Part shown: one piece after another, positions 22,901 to 36,656 of the stretch
Layout of the letters: each line of letters begins with the position of its first letter
Position numbering within the stretch: position 1 is the stretch's first letter
Origin: Marchantia polymorpha subsp. ruderalis
Lineage: Eukaryota; Streptophyta; Marchantiopsida; Marchantiales; Marchantiaceae
Reading direction: 5' to 3'
DNA length: 64,000 nt
Assembly (NCBI GenBank): GCA_037833965.1
Contig: AP031356.1
Coordinates: 16,886,501-16,950,500 of the forward strand
Position numbers and translations under genes: made by a program
The notes under the pieces: model-generated
Database searches by the model: none
What the model was told of the DNA's origin: nothing
Seen by the model: only the letters and a program-made list of their open reading frames with translations

Positions 22901-24962
22901 TCCCTGGACACTGGTGTACTTGGGCCGGCTGGCTCGCTCGCTGGCTCGAGGAGCAGGAGGAGTAATTCGGCAATTTTATACTACAATAATTCTCGCGAGA
23001 TATTAGTTTCAGTACTCCATGCAATTGACACCAACCCTTTTTCCACCCTATCAGAACCTTAGAGTCCTTGTGCTGCTGTACTCCAGCTACTGATGAGGAA
23101 TTGATTTCTCTATGTTGACCTACATGTCTATCCCTTGTCTAATGAAACGACATGCAATCCTCATGAAACCCCAACGGAAGAGTTGCTGGCCGTGACGCGA
23201 ACTTCTGAATGTTTCAGCTTTTCCCGATCGAGAATGATGTCCAGCCGTGCCAGGACCACATGTACAGGAGGGACATTTTGAGCTTTCCTTTCAGCCTCCT
23301 CCTTTCTGGAGAAACTCTTGCACTTGAGCAAATTCTGATCTGCCTTTTTTTTAATGGTTCATCTCTCTCCAAAAGGCTCCTTCTCACCATCACATGACAG
23401 ATGAGACAGGCAGCATGCATGCAGCCATGAGTCTCCCCAAAGAGCCTGGCCCTCTTCTGATCCTACATACGACTCTTGCTCGTATCATACATGACTATAT
23501 CCTGGTTACTATATTCTCCACCAGGCCGATGGAAGTACACATTTTCATCCTTGCAACGAACCTAGATTGTATACATACACCACCAAGTATAGGATCCATG
23601 TGTAAGCACCAGAAAATCAATATTATCACTAAAATTGGTTTTGTTGAGATGAAGTTCGGATGCCTTTAAATCAAACCAGGAGGCTTTGGTTGAGGAACGT
23701 GAACAGCGAGCAGTACCGGGAGTCAGAGGGTAGAATCATCAGCAAAATGATGTGGAAAGTCAGAATTCTTCCGGCTCCAAAAGGCGGACATTGACAGGTG
23801 CAACTTTACACTTGCGGTATTTTCCAACAGGCATGCACGAGCTGGGAACCCGAGGATTGCAAGTCAAGGACAACTGCTGTCTGGTCCTCGGTTCAGCTGA
23901 TGATGCTGATCGAGTTTTTGTCCCAGCAAAGCTCCGGACGACCAGTTACTGATGCACCTTGCTCTCAAGACTTTCATCACTGCGTGTGAGTGGTGTAAGC
24001 AGCTCAATCGCCAAGATCTCTCCCGTGTATATGGTCTGGCATGCACGCTCGTCATGGATGTGGTATCATGCCAAGTATGGGTTGAAGTCTATGACTAGCC
24101 AGTCTATCGTTTTTATTTGGTACTTTGTATTCCTCTCTTTCAATCCAATTGTGAAAAGGATGGTCATGTGAAGCCATCAAAATTCCATACATACACTCTC
24201 TTAAGTTAGGTACGATACTCGTTTCCAAGAAATTCTTTTCTCAATGTTGCAAATATTATTGGCAAGGTTCCACAAAAGAATTCAATCGATGGCCACTGAA
24301 GATTCTTCCAAAGTGACCCATGTGTTTCCCTTGGAAACCTCGGATTTTACTATGAAACACTTCATTGAAGGAAAATATATGTTTTGCACTGGATATGAAG
24401 TGAGATTTTAGTACGAGAATGTTTAGGTTACATTGTTAGTATACTGGATTTATCTACCAGATAACGCATCAAATCTGTCCCTAGTGCTTGGAAAGTAGAA
24501 ATAGCCTAAAGTTGGCAATGTCTTCAGATAAAATTTCTGATAAAGGTTTCATGTCTAATAACATAGACACTTGTATCCTTGGAATTACGACAGAGATCCA
24601 GTTTCAGAGAATTTTCAGTTTTATGCAATCCATCGCATTATTTTTCACAATCAACTTACAATGTCATTTCTTGAAGCACCGTCAATCATAAAACTGTCGA
24701 TATAGCAACCAAGGATAATTTCTGAAGAGATAATGTCTTTACATGATCATATTAATCCATGAAGCAATTATTTGATGAGGGATTTTAGTCAAACCTGGAT
24801 AGGTAAACTAGTAAAATATATCTATTACTCTTTTAGAAGATGTGTGCAATCAATACAAAAGATAAAAGGTAGTAAGATTATCTCATACCACTGAATCCAA
24901 TTAATAAAAAATAAATTCTGTAATATCAACAGTGAAAATGAAGTATCATAGAAGCGTGACTA
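16954..24962. other. Intergenic; GC-rich islands with simple repeats
   Basis: Islands at 17.5-18.5 and 20.9-22.3 kb carry G-rich runs (17758-17787, 18134-18170, 21041-21067, 22211-22266), a GGGA run (17834-17862) and CT repeats (22321-22358). Frames here overlap on both strands and are low complexity. No gene is supported. Confidence 0.5.
22211..22266 (+). repeat. G-rich run of GGGGTT/GGGGCT units
   Basis: A run of about nine G4 blocks separated by TT, CT or AT. It is a strong candidate for G-quadruplex formation. Similar runs occur across the window (see findings). Confidence 0.8.
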
Positions 24963-24996
24963 CTAAATTTCTTTTGACAAGTCAAAAGAAATTTAG
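24963..24996. repeat. Perfect palindrome, 16-bp arms
   Basis: Arms 24963-24978 (CTAAATTTCTTTTGAC) and 24981-24996 are exact inverted copies with a 2-nt spacer. It lies in AT-rich DNA with no gene nearby. Confidence 0.9.
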
Positions 24997-27900
24997 AAAG
25001 TAGAGAAAAGAAATCACAAACATGAAAGCGAAGGAGTAAATAAATTAATTCTTCTTCCAGAGTAGTAGACACTGAAAGCTCGCCAAATATAATCACTTGA
25101 AAAAGGCCATATACGAAACTAAGAGCCAGAAGAATCCATGGACCTTAGTCAGAGCTGTATCATCGTAGTAACATCATGCTTCACTCGCTCCGAGATTTTC
25201 TTGGATATTTTCGGTTTGCAAACTGTGCAATCTATCTTCATTCGATATTTCAACCATATTCATTTATGCAATCTTTAGATTTATGCAAAGAGATAGATCG
25301 TAATGGAGGCTATTTAATCAATACCACTCATAATAAAGATATTTCATTGGAAGAAATACGTGAATATTGTACATCTTTCTATGTTCATGTCATTGGTTGA
25401 GATACTTCCGGCATACTGATATTACTTGTTCACCTCTAAATAATTATAGTAGAAGGGTACATGTTTTCAAAACCCCTCATCCACATATATTGTTCAATTT
25501 AGGGCTAGGTTGCACGCTTGATGTCGAGGCCATGGTGCGCGACTGAGGCAGAGTTGAGCATTGAGATCGAAGCAAAGTTTAATGGTTCGATGGGTTGATT
25601 AACTTGTCTCGCCCGATAATATAGTTTGAGACCAGCTGCTGCTGTGTGAGAACATTGAAAGAGTTTCCCTTGAACTTTGAAGATCTTTGCAATTGTCTGC
25701 ATGTCACTTGGTTTCTAACAATCGGCTAAATAATTGAGAGCTATGTTATGGATGGAGAGTGCTGGAGGCAAACATCGAAAAAGAGGAGGATCCATCGGCC
25801 ACCGAAAACACGGGGAAGAAGAACTCAAATGACAAGCACCACCGAGAACATGCCAAACCGAATTTACAACTCAACATTCTCCTGGTTCGTTCATTTTGCA
25901 CGTGAACTCGGATTCGGCATCGTCATTCGAAACTGCGGACCCCCTGTTCCACGAGGTGCATCGGGGCATCCGGCAATGGTGCGCTGCGTAATTTTCGCGG
26001 CATCCAGTCCCAGAAGTGGAGACAGTGAAGCGGAAACTGGCTCGTGAAGCTGACTGTCACTAGGAATGAAGCGTCGCGTCGGGCAAACCCTCGGATTTCT
26101 GGAAGTGGAAGTAAAACCGGTTCACGAAGGCCGTGAAGTCTGACTGACGGAAGAGCGTAAGGAGTAAGGACGCAGTGGGGGTAGCAGGGGGGTAGAAGAG
26201 ACGAAAACGGCCCGATTGGGTAAGGTAGGAGCGTGGAATCAGATGCGTGTCAGATTTAACGGTTTTCCGTACGGAGGAAGGGGTTGGGCTTGGGCTTGGG
26301 CTTGGGTTGGGGGGTGGGGAGGGGGAGGGGTGGGGGAGTGTGGGGGGAGGTTATTAGAGGAGCGGCGAGGAAAGCCCGCCGTAACTGCGCAGATTAGCGG
26401 CGTGGAATGGATGAAATCCAGCGGGTGGGAGGCGGGACGGACGGGACGGGGCTGGGGCAGATCCAGTCCCGGCGAGAGCCAGCCGGCCAGCGCCGTCGTG
26501 CGGGCAATTTATGTCGGAACCTCAGATGGACAGGTGGCGCACGCACGAGAATGCGGTTGGCCAGCGAAGCTCCAGCTCGAAGCGCCTCGGGGCCTGGACC
26601 GGCGCCGGGTGCCGCCTCTCCCCCGCTTTCTATTTTCGGCCCTCTGGATCGCCGAAGTACACTTACTACAAAAGCATACCGACCTCAGAGCGCTTGCAGC
26701 CGTAGCCCCCGCCCCACACACCCCCCCACCCCCCGAGCCTGCCCCCTCCCTACCTGGTTGCCCCCCTCAAGGGGCGTCGGCCTTTGTCAGTCCGATTCTG
26801 TCCTTGGGCCTCGGCTGTCCCCGAACCACATCCGATTCATCGAGAAGCAAGCCCACCTAATTTAGCCATCTCCATGGCCAGCCCCCACACTTCCACATTT
26901 ATTGTTCGCCTTCCATTTCTCCATCTCCTTTCCCTTCACCTTTCACCGTGTGCACACCCAAATCAGTCCGATATTCCCGGGATGTAATCACTGCCCAATT
27001 TCACATAAATTCTCGAAATGCTTAGAAATTCTTGTAAAGTGTATTTTGCCAGAATGTGTGCCATGTGTTTTCTCGTGAATTATTTACTTGCCAAAAATCG
27101 GAGCAGGACAAGCCACCAGAGGCATGGCTTCACCGGCGGTGGGGGAAGAAGACACACTGGTTACATGGCATCTTGTGGATGGACTGGACTGGACTGAGCG
27201 AGCTCGCATTTAAGAAGCAATCGATGGCATATTTATCCGAATGAAGTGGGGTATAGAAATGCCTTTTCTTGCCACATGTAACGGTATGTTCAGAACCCGA
27301 AGAGTAGAGAGGATGGCACCTCGTTGTGTGTGACAACTCCACTTTAAACGTACAATGTGCATTTTGTTCACTTTATGTGTGCATGACAGTGCATCCAAAA
27401 TATCTGGAATTCTCCACTACATGAGGGGCATCTACCTTTCGAGACACCGTCCTGGATGGTGAGACCTTTGCATTGGTTTGAACCGTGCGTCTTCATTTTG
27501 TTCTTTGATAAACAACCAGCAACAGTACATTTTATGTTCATGCCTATCTTCATTTTATGCTCATATGATAAAGCGTACATGTAATCTTTCCAAAATCTCC
27601 GAAGAAATTTTTGGTGCTAATGTTTCTACAACTTTTAGGTCATCTAACTCGAAGAGACGAATGGGCAGAAAAATCATGCGCACTCAATACGAACTACAAG
27701 AAGCTCAAAAGAAAAAGGCTACAACCAAAAAAAGAAGGCGAGGCCATTCATTCATTCATCCAAGTTGTGAGCTAGAGCAAGTGGCCTCTCCCAAGGATGG
27801 TGCCCTCTTTTAAACCACTGAAAAGTCTCGAAACACATTTTCACCAGAGCAAGTGATCACTGTCTCGAGATTTTCATCCAGTAGAAGACAGATATTCATA

Positions 27901-30900
27901 ATCGTCTGTCCTTGAAGTTATACTCCCACAAATCGGGTTTGGGCTTACTTTCAAAGACTGACAAGAATTTTTGCATTTGTATTGGGATGACTTTCGTTGT
28001 AATCACACAAGCCTTCTTGTTGTCGGAATCTTGTTCCTGGTCTGAAGAGGGCCGTGAAACCTCTTTTCATTCACGCTAAGAATCCATAGATTGATCCCTT
28101 GATGGTAATCTCACATTTAGATATAAAGTAGTGATTCTTCGATATAAGCTTATGGATAACCTTATGAAGAACAAATATAGAACAAAATATATGCGAGCAT
28201 GAAATGGCTAGGAAGTTATTAATTTTTCCCAAATGATGGAAATACGATTAAAGAAGAGTCATCACTGTAGTTCAACTCTCTACCAAGTGTGGAATTCGCA
28301 GAATGGAAATTGTAAAAGCAATAGCACCCAAATTGAAGTACAAGAAGTGCCCCAAGGCAATAAACAGAGAGTGGCGTTTCTTTGAACAGTGGAAGATTTG
28401 TTATATGTGCTTCTGCTCACGTGCGCTTATGCCACACAGCTACACTTGAACCCAAGCCGGCATCCAGATTTCCCATACTTTGTAGAAAGATCAACCAAGT
28501 TAAAAAAGCTGGATCCAGACATGCATGGTTGAGAAAAAAATTCAGATAAAAATCCATAATACTAATTACCGATCGTCATTCTGTTAATTTGTAGAATCCA
28601 TAATATTTGCAAACTGTGTCTTTTTTAATAATCGACAGCTCGTCAAATTCTGAGCTAATTTGAATCCTACTGTACCAATAAGAGGCAAATTTCAAATTGA
28701 TAATGTTGCATAATATCTACTTCAGGTGAATTATTTGAAGAGTTAGTATTCACGATTTTTTGATGTATCTAAAAATATTTCAGAAATGCACAGAGACATT
28801 CAGCTCTGCTCATACTTGATGTATTTCGCTGTAAGCTAATATTACTATGTTCATTTCACTTTAACAACTTTCTGTTTTCAATGGTAGAAAGAAATTACTC
28901 ACTCCCAGAAATACTATATCAAGTTCTAGAAAGCGTATACTAATTCTTTTTTTCAATGAACGGGTGTTGTATTTATGAAAAGTGCATCTTTTTGCTAACA
29001 ATGTATGCATTATGCATTGACTGATTCATGTTAGTGAAATTTTGTTGGGAGATATCAAGATAATAATTAGATAGTATGCGCTTATAAGTAGACATCTGTA
29101 AATTTCAGAACAACTTTTAAAATGGGACTAGTCAAAGGAGGCGATTTTTGTCACACCGAACGTTCAAAAAAGACAGTCTGCTACCTCTTAGCTCTCGACA
29201 TCAAACTTGATATAAAGAGTATTCTTATTTCACTTGTTTATTTTTATGTCTCTGTTGTGGCGGACATACAGGTATTTATCTAACAGTAAAGAATATCAAT
29301 GCGTGAAGTAATTTGTTTCTGTAGTGTTGCAACTCTCTGCATGAACTGGAGCTCTCACTTCCATCTTTTATTTACAGAATCCTCTAGATCTGCAACATTG
29401 AATATTGGACAACGTATATTGATACTAGGTCATTTCATTATTCCATTTACAAAAAAAATGTATTCCATAGCCGGCTAGTCCGTCTTGCTACTATGCTAGC
29501 ACCAAGCTTTGCAACTTATTGCAACATAGTAATATGGAAGTGACCCAACATGCTCGGATTTAAACTCCATGTGCTTACATGTTTACTTCAAACCAGTGTC
29601 TAGTAATCCAGGGTTTGGGGTTAAACCTAAATCCGAAACCCTCCATCTAAAACTCTATCCTTCATTCGACGTAAATTTCATTTTCGAAGAGTGAAGATAA
29701 CTTCAGCAGATTATGTCATGATGGAATATGATGGAATCGTGATCCAATGAAGCTTGGCCTCTCCCCATCTAACAAAGTAAATTTGTCTTGGAGTAGGCGG
29801 ATAGTCAATATCATTATAAGAGCCCACAGGTTTTTGTTATCTTATTGCTTGTTTCAGTTCGGAACTCGCAAAGCTTGTGAGAAAGCATTCGTACTCAAGT
29901 GACTATAGAAATACATGAACTATTTATTTATTTATTTATATTTATATTTTCAAATACTCAATCATAGAATTCGTATGTAAATATATCTATCGCACTATAT
30001 AATCATGTACAATTCAGGACCTTAGAGCATTAGAATCAAAAGAGGAGTACATTGTATTAGCTTGTTAAACTGTCAACATGCTATTACTCCGACTTCCTAG
30101 GAGGCTTTTAATCAACATTACAAAGATAAAAAACATTTTACCAAATATATTTCGAGATTATTACTGATCTTATATGTAATATCAATGACTCAGAAACACA
30201 TGATATATCACTACCTTAAATACGGGAGTTTTATGCACTAGATTAGAATCTTTGTCAATCTGAAGGAACAAGAATGGTTTTACATCACTCTACATATACA
30301 TCTATTTATTTTGCATTGAATGTTGTTTTCTTTTATCATGATATCAATGTATAATATTAATAAATTTTTCCTACATAAAAAAAAGTTAAATATTAGAGCA
30401 AACAAAAACTGCTTATAGCATGTTCGGGCTAAATTTCTCATCACCACAAGCATTTGGTAGTTTGTAGCTTAATAAGTCTTGTTTCTATACACATAAAGGA
30501 GAATGTTTTTCTCATGATTATCGAGACCCGCACTTCCTTAAAACCCTAAAATAAAAACTCTTCATACGATTAACTTTGATGCATAAAAAGTAACCAACAT
30601 AAATATGCATAAATCATACTAAAGATATTAATCACATACTAAACGCTCACAACCTACGTCAAATGGTTTAAGTCTACGTAAAACACATCGGACTGCAAGG
30701 AGTTTTTAAATGTATTTTGAAGTATAGACTTTCTGAAGATGAATTGTACATATATATGGATGGAGGAATTTTTTCCAAGAAGTCTTTGAAAAGCTCGATA
30801 ATGCAGGTATTGACTTTTCAAATTGTATCATCGTTCAGGTTATGTAGCTATGACGGATCGTTGCAAGAATGTTTATCAACATACACAATGTGTCTACATT

Positions 30901-33400
30901 ATGATATTTTTCGATATTTTTATGAATTTTATTTAAATAACAAGTTCGTGAATGTAACATTTTGAAACTTCTGACATATATTATTGTAGATGTTTTTTTG
31001 GTCACGAATGTATTGTGTACTGCGATAAATATATTATTCAGAATTTTGTCGGAGTAATTTATAAATATGAAAGAATGAAAATAAAATCTTCAGTTATGAT
31101 GATTAGTTCCAATTTTTTTTTACCAATCTTTGGAATTAAATATAATTTGAAACCATATATTCTATTGAGAAAGAACAGGAACATACTTAACTTTTACATT
31201 CAATGACCGAAATGATAACTCATGTCTTTTATTTGCTTTGTTCTACTTATTTTACAATTCTTGTCATTCAATATCATATGATTGAACTACTTTGCATGAA
31301 CACTTTTCACAACTGATAAACATTCAAACAGTGTGGCATCACATGATGGTTCTTATTCGAATGGAGCTTTCGCCTGACCGACACTCATTACGATTTGATT
31401 GAAATCCTTTTCATCGGTATCAAAGTATGAAATGCCTGGAACTTACAAAATACGATGGGGTACAAAAGCAAGTAGAATCCAGCCCAAAGTAGGACCAAAC
31501 GAAAGAGCTTTTGGTGCTCAGACTGTTTAGCTCCTTGGCTTTCAGTTCGCTAGGTTGTAAAAATTCAAGCCTTAGGACAACACAGTAATTGCTCACGCTT
31601 AGAACACTTCTGATCTGGTTAATGTATGTGCCACATAAGTCTTATTGGTATTAGTGCATTAACCTAAGTAGGTCTACGGTTTGTGGCTGCGTGGGGCTAA
31701 AAATTATTTTTTGGGAACACTGTGGAGTTATAAAAAATTATCATCCGATCAGAAACTCGGTGAAATGCATGGACCGGCAATGGAACAGATATTGTGCCAA
31801 CGAAGTAGACGGGATGATGAGCGCAATCTCGCGCATGATCGAGATTCATGCAATGATCCTCACAGCTCATCGTATAAGCACCGGAAGTCCAAATGGTAAG
31901 CTTGGTAAGCCGAGATTATTGTACCTCAAGGTTTATGACCTGCATGACATGAGAAACAGATATTTTGCAAATGTTCTATGAGTGCTTTATGTGAAACATG
32001 ATGGGATGATTTAATGATGGTTACGTGCATGCCTAAATTGCTTCTGTGTCATATCAATAGATCAGGTTGACTCTAGTAGTAGTTTACAATGCACCCACTA
32101 GATTCTGACAGAAAGTCCAATATTTTTTGAATACGTCAGTGGTCATTCTTAGCTTGTAGGTCTTCTATGCATATATAAATACATATGAACTAGATTTATC
32201 AGAATATTTCAAGTGGTTTGCTATAAAAAAAACGCGCAAGTAGAAGCTCGACATCATTAGACACATATTGATTTGGCTCTGATCTGCCATATAACTCATC
32301 GATTCAAACCTGAATTATTGTACTAAAATATTCTTGTTTGGGTTTCAATCAAACGTTATCCTTTTCTGTCGAATGATCAATCCGTGCAACACAAGGTCGG
32401 GCTCGAGCGCAGTCCACTTTAGCAGTAGACATTCCCGAGCGTAGAGTGCTGGCTTAATGGAACCAACCTTGTGAAAAGATCGCCGTAATAAAGCAAAATC
32501 TCAGTGCTTTAGCACACGTGCAACATCCATCAAAGTTTGGAATTATATTTCACTGACATGTAAACAAATGAAAGATAGGGAATATCTCTTCATAGATCGG
32601 TAGCAGTTGTACCTTTGATTACGGTCATAAAATAATATGGAATTTAAACATGTGAAGGTCTTCATGCCTAATAATGGCCGACCTCTACCCTAAGAAATAT
32701 GCCCTTGTAGAGTGACAGTGTGAGTATAGATAGACCTGTCCAAGTTGCAAGGTGAAGCTGATGAAAATGATAAATCATATTTCCCAATCAGGTAGAGTTT
32801 TGTGTTGAGTCAAAAACTTCATCATGATCAAATCGAGGTGCAAGTCAGGAATTTATGTGCTTTAAAAATAAATTTACATTTTTGCATTTAGAAAATCCGA
32901 TGAACATTTTATCTCTAAGTTCAAAAGAATATCCTACACCCTCCAAGAGGTCGACATTACATATGAGAGTTTCGGATGTGAACCTTTTTGGAGGATGTCC
33001 GCTCTGTTAGTTCCAACATTCGAGGGAATTGCAGCATAAAGTGTTGAGAGCTGGATTGGATGGGATACGAACAGAGAAGATGGCATGCATTGGTGGAGGC
33101 CAAATGATTCATGCTGTAAGTCCAGGAATAACTACAATTTAGTCTCATCCATCTCCAAACAAGGAGTGAACGAATGGCGCACAGATCAATCACACTCTGA
33201 ACAATTATCAGTAATCATGTCACGCCCTGAGTTTGCAACACTGTCCTGAAGCCCGAGAATGATGATTCATGACACCCAGTTGTTGAGTCGTTGTGCTCAA
33301 CATTCTTGAGCTTTATCATCATATGAAGTACACCCACAACATTAATCAGTAAGACGATGATTGATAATCTGCATTAGATTCATAATTCCTCAGGCTCTCG
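24997..33400. other. Mostly AT-rich intergenic DNA
   Basis: One GC-rich island at 25.75-26.9 kb carries a G-rich run (26280-26345). The rest, especially 27.8-31.3 kb, is AT-rich with a TTTA run at 29921-29955. Frames at 27478-27813, 30717-30965 and 31681-31981 have no recognisable content and no splice support. Confidence 0.5.
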
Positions 33401-36400
33401 TTCTCGCAATAATATTTATTTTATGCCGTGTTCATGCAGATGTCTCATCGTCCGCTTTGCTCCGGCGGCATAATCAGATCCGTAACCTATAAACGACATG
33501 CAAAATTCTCCGGGTAGCCATGATTCAAGCATACGCACCGGATCGAGCTCTGGCCATGCGAGCATCACTCCCCTCCCCTCCCCTCCCTCCCTCCCTCCCA
33601 TTCATTGCCGCTTGCTTCTTCTGCATGTTCGTGTGTGCTTTTCCTTCCACCCTCCGTAAGTTTGTACACTGCTCTGCTCTGATCAGAGTCGAGGCGATCT
33701 AACGTTTCTGTTCAGCAGCTGAACGTCGCGGCTCATCATTCGGGAATCGTGTCAACGAGATGCGGCATTGGTCTCACGCGCAAGGGGACCGGACCCGATC
33801 GTGGTTAGCTGCCCACTGGCGACCGTGGAGGCCCGCAGTGCAATTACGCTCACACACCAAGTTGGCGCATATGAGGAATTCATGATCACCCCCTATCTCC
33901 AGTACGTTACACACTTTCCAGTGGCGAGCATTGCTTTACTGGAAAAGATTTTTCATCGCCCCGTGATGATGTTCGTTCGTACTTGACGTATCATGTAGAC
34001 ATCGTTCGATTATTGGCATTTCGTTTCTTTTTCCGGGCTTGCCATTTAACCCCAGCCGGACCTAGCCCCAGCCCCAGCCCCAACCCCAACCCCCTCACCC
34101 TTACCCCCTTGCAGTAGTACATGTACATCGCTCCATTCATGGGCATGCTCCCCCCGGGAGAGGCCTACTACTACTACTGCCCCTGCCCTGCCCTGCCCTG
34201 CCCGTCGTTTGGACTCTGCGTTCGTATTATTGGCCCCGATCTTAAGCATGCTGAGGAACTGGTCGACGAATCCGACACCCTTCTTGCATGTTCCGCCAAG
34301 GGACTGGTCCTTGCATGACCACAACGAGGACGGGAGTGGGTCGTGGGCGCTGCTGCTATCTTAAGACTCGAGTCACTTGCCCGAGGGAGGGTACCAAGGA
34401 CGTGAAGGAAACCCGAGGGGCTAGATTCAGGATGGAGAGAGAGAAAGTGGAAGGCGGAGGAGGAGCTTCACGACGGGGCTTATTTTTTCTGGGGGCTGGG
34501 GGCTGGGGGTTCGTTTAGTTTTGGGAAGGTGCGAGCGTAGGTTACTATAGAGGGGGCAATGATCGACGCTGCAAGGACGTTCATAATTCGGGGCCTGATG
34601 CCGTGTGGCTGGTCCATGAGCAGAACGAGCCCCAGCCGCCGGACGAAGCCCCGGCTTTCTGCGGTGTCTGCAGCCGTATGAGTGGACGGACTTTCGGTCT
34701 GCAGTAGCCCACAGTGGTCACGGCGCATGCAGACGAACTACGGCCACTGACCTTAACCCAGTTTGGGTGGGGGCTTGCTTGCTTGACTGCCCCACGGTGC
34801 TACGGCATCTGGTCACTGTGGTCACCATCCTGACATGTCTGCCTTTCAGCCACTTCTGAGCAGTTCTGATCTTGCCTCTCGACTAACGTGGTGCTGGACG
34901 AGACCATTTCGATGTCGAAAATATGTGGTCGAACAATTGGTGATGGTAAATAGATGAAGCCCATGGGACCCAAATCTCAAAAGGCTAAAAATACATTACA
35001 AGTCATGCATTCACTTACCAGATAAAAGATTCTAAAGACCTTCTCATAGCTACTGCCTATAACACTAGAACGGTGAATAATGACGTCCCTAATCATAAGT
35101 CACTAGCTGGTTTACGGCTGCTCTAAGTATTCATCGTAAAACAACCTGAATGGTCTTTCAGCGGGAGCAAGTTTGTTTGAGGTCTGGGATCGGCTAACTT
35201 ATGCCAAACATCAAAATTATAAAGAGTGAGTTTGGTATCTATTGGTACACAAATTGAGAGTTAAAAAAATATTGAGATATTTCAGCGAATTTATTAATTT
35301 CGGGTTTCAGACGATTTTATCCAAACCTGAAAAAACAGCTTAGACATTATTTATATGAACACATTAGGGATATCACATCGACGTTTGTCATGTGGAATAT
35401 CAAGACGAGTTTATCAATTCATCCTTTGATCATTTCATAAATGGTATGGTATAAATGTTAAGAATACTTATCTTATTCTATGTTAAGTGTTGTAGACACT
35501 AGTATTTTATGTCCAATTTATTCCATAGGCTAAGTAATGCAGTCCATATCGAGTCTACCTGTGACTTTTGCTTCCTGCTCTATATGTTGATGTGTGATCC
35601 CATGAACGAAAAAATTGCAACTTCTTAATTTTAATTGTACGATGGTATTTGCGTCGTGTTAGAAAAGAGCGTTCTAGACATAGGAAAGTGAAAGTTAGAC
35701 TTCAAAGATTCTACGCGTGAGATTTAGCTACATTGCATGAAAAGTTTGTTCATGCTAACAAGTTGAAAGTCAATTCATCCACACAATACTTCCAACATTA
35801 GTCAATCTCAATGACGTATGAACTCGAGACGTGTAGATAAATTTACCATGGCTGCATGAATCTCTCATTTTTTATCAATGGTTATTTCTTTTAGAAAGAT
35901 TATAAAGCATAATATTTCATTTATTAAAAAAATCATTCAAGTCATGAAAATAAACGCCATTGTTTCTTGCTTGATACATTATTATTTTTTGCCCAGTCTC
36001 TATTCATAGATTCATGCCTAAACTCATAGATTAGCTGTCTATAAGCTTAACGATGAGACCAGTAAGGATGTGATATTTTTAAAAATATTTAATAAACTAT
36101 TGGAATAGTATAAATTCATGGTCTCAAACATTCAGAATATTTGTGGTGGAAGAGACAACGAGAGTGGATGATTACCAAATCACTTTCTTAGCATATTTTA
36201 TAAAGCTTAGTTTTTCTTTTTCTATATATTTTTTCCAATATCAGCTAATAATTTACATACAAGAGTAACTACGTCATGTGATGAGGCGTAGTAAACTGTG
36301 TAGACAGACGGTTAGGATATTTTAGATGTTTTTGGATATATTTCTCATTTAAATATCATGAAAAGCTAGCTGGTGGTCATCTTGTAAAAAGTTGATGGGG

Positions 36401-36583
36401 GACATTTCTAGGTTTTTTTGTAATTTTAACTTGGTCCCTTTTGATTTTCATTAACTAGTCTAAGAAATATGCGTATGGTTGTTACCCCAAAATTTGAGAA
36501 GCATAGAAGAGTTCTTCCTACAGTTAACTCAATATTTTTGTTTAGGTAAAGCTCACACATCAAATATAAATCTTCTAGATTCT
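33401..36583. other. Intergenic; GC-rich island, then AT-rich DNA
   Basis: The 33.5-34.9 kb island has a CCCT/CCTCC run (33571-33600), a CCCCAG/CCCCAA run (34056-34092), CCCTG pentamers (34180-34202) and a GGGGCT run (34490-34510). From 35.1 kb it is AT-rich with nothing recognisable. Confidence 0.5.
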
Positions 36584-36656
36584 TCCTCGTAATACATCTG
36601 CAGTGCATCATTCTTCTCACTCGGCAGAATGATGCATTGCAGATGTATTACGAGGA
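36584..36656. repeat. Near-perfect hairpin, 31-bp arms
   Basis: Arms 36584-36614 and 36626-36656 are inverted copies with one mismatch and an 11-nt loop (tctcactcggc without its outer bases). The stem core reads CTCGTAATACATCTGCA. It is an excellent foldback, of a size seen in small-RNA precursors, though shorter than most plant ones. Confidence 0.85.

Noticed and set aside
25575..25600. tRNA T-arm-like GGTTCGAT
   Set aside because: No matching acceptor stem, D-arm or anticodon arm around it.
26216..26860. 214-codon plus-strand frame
   Set aside because: Gly/Trp/Pro-rich translation of a G-rich run; no coding signal beyond openness.
29600..29660. Degenerate plant telomere-like sequence (AAACCTAAATCC, AAACCC)
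   Set aside because: Only a few irregular units, no array.
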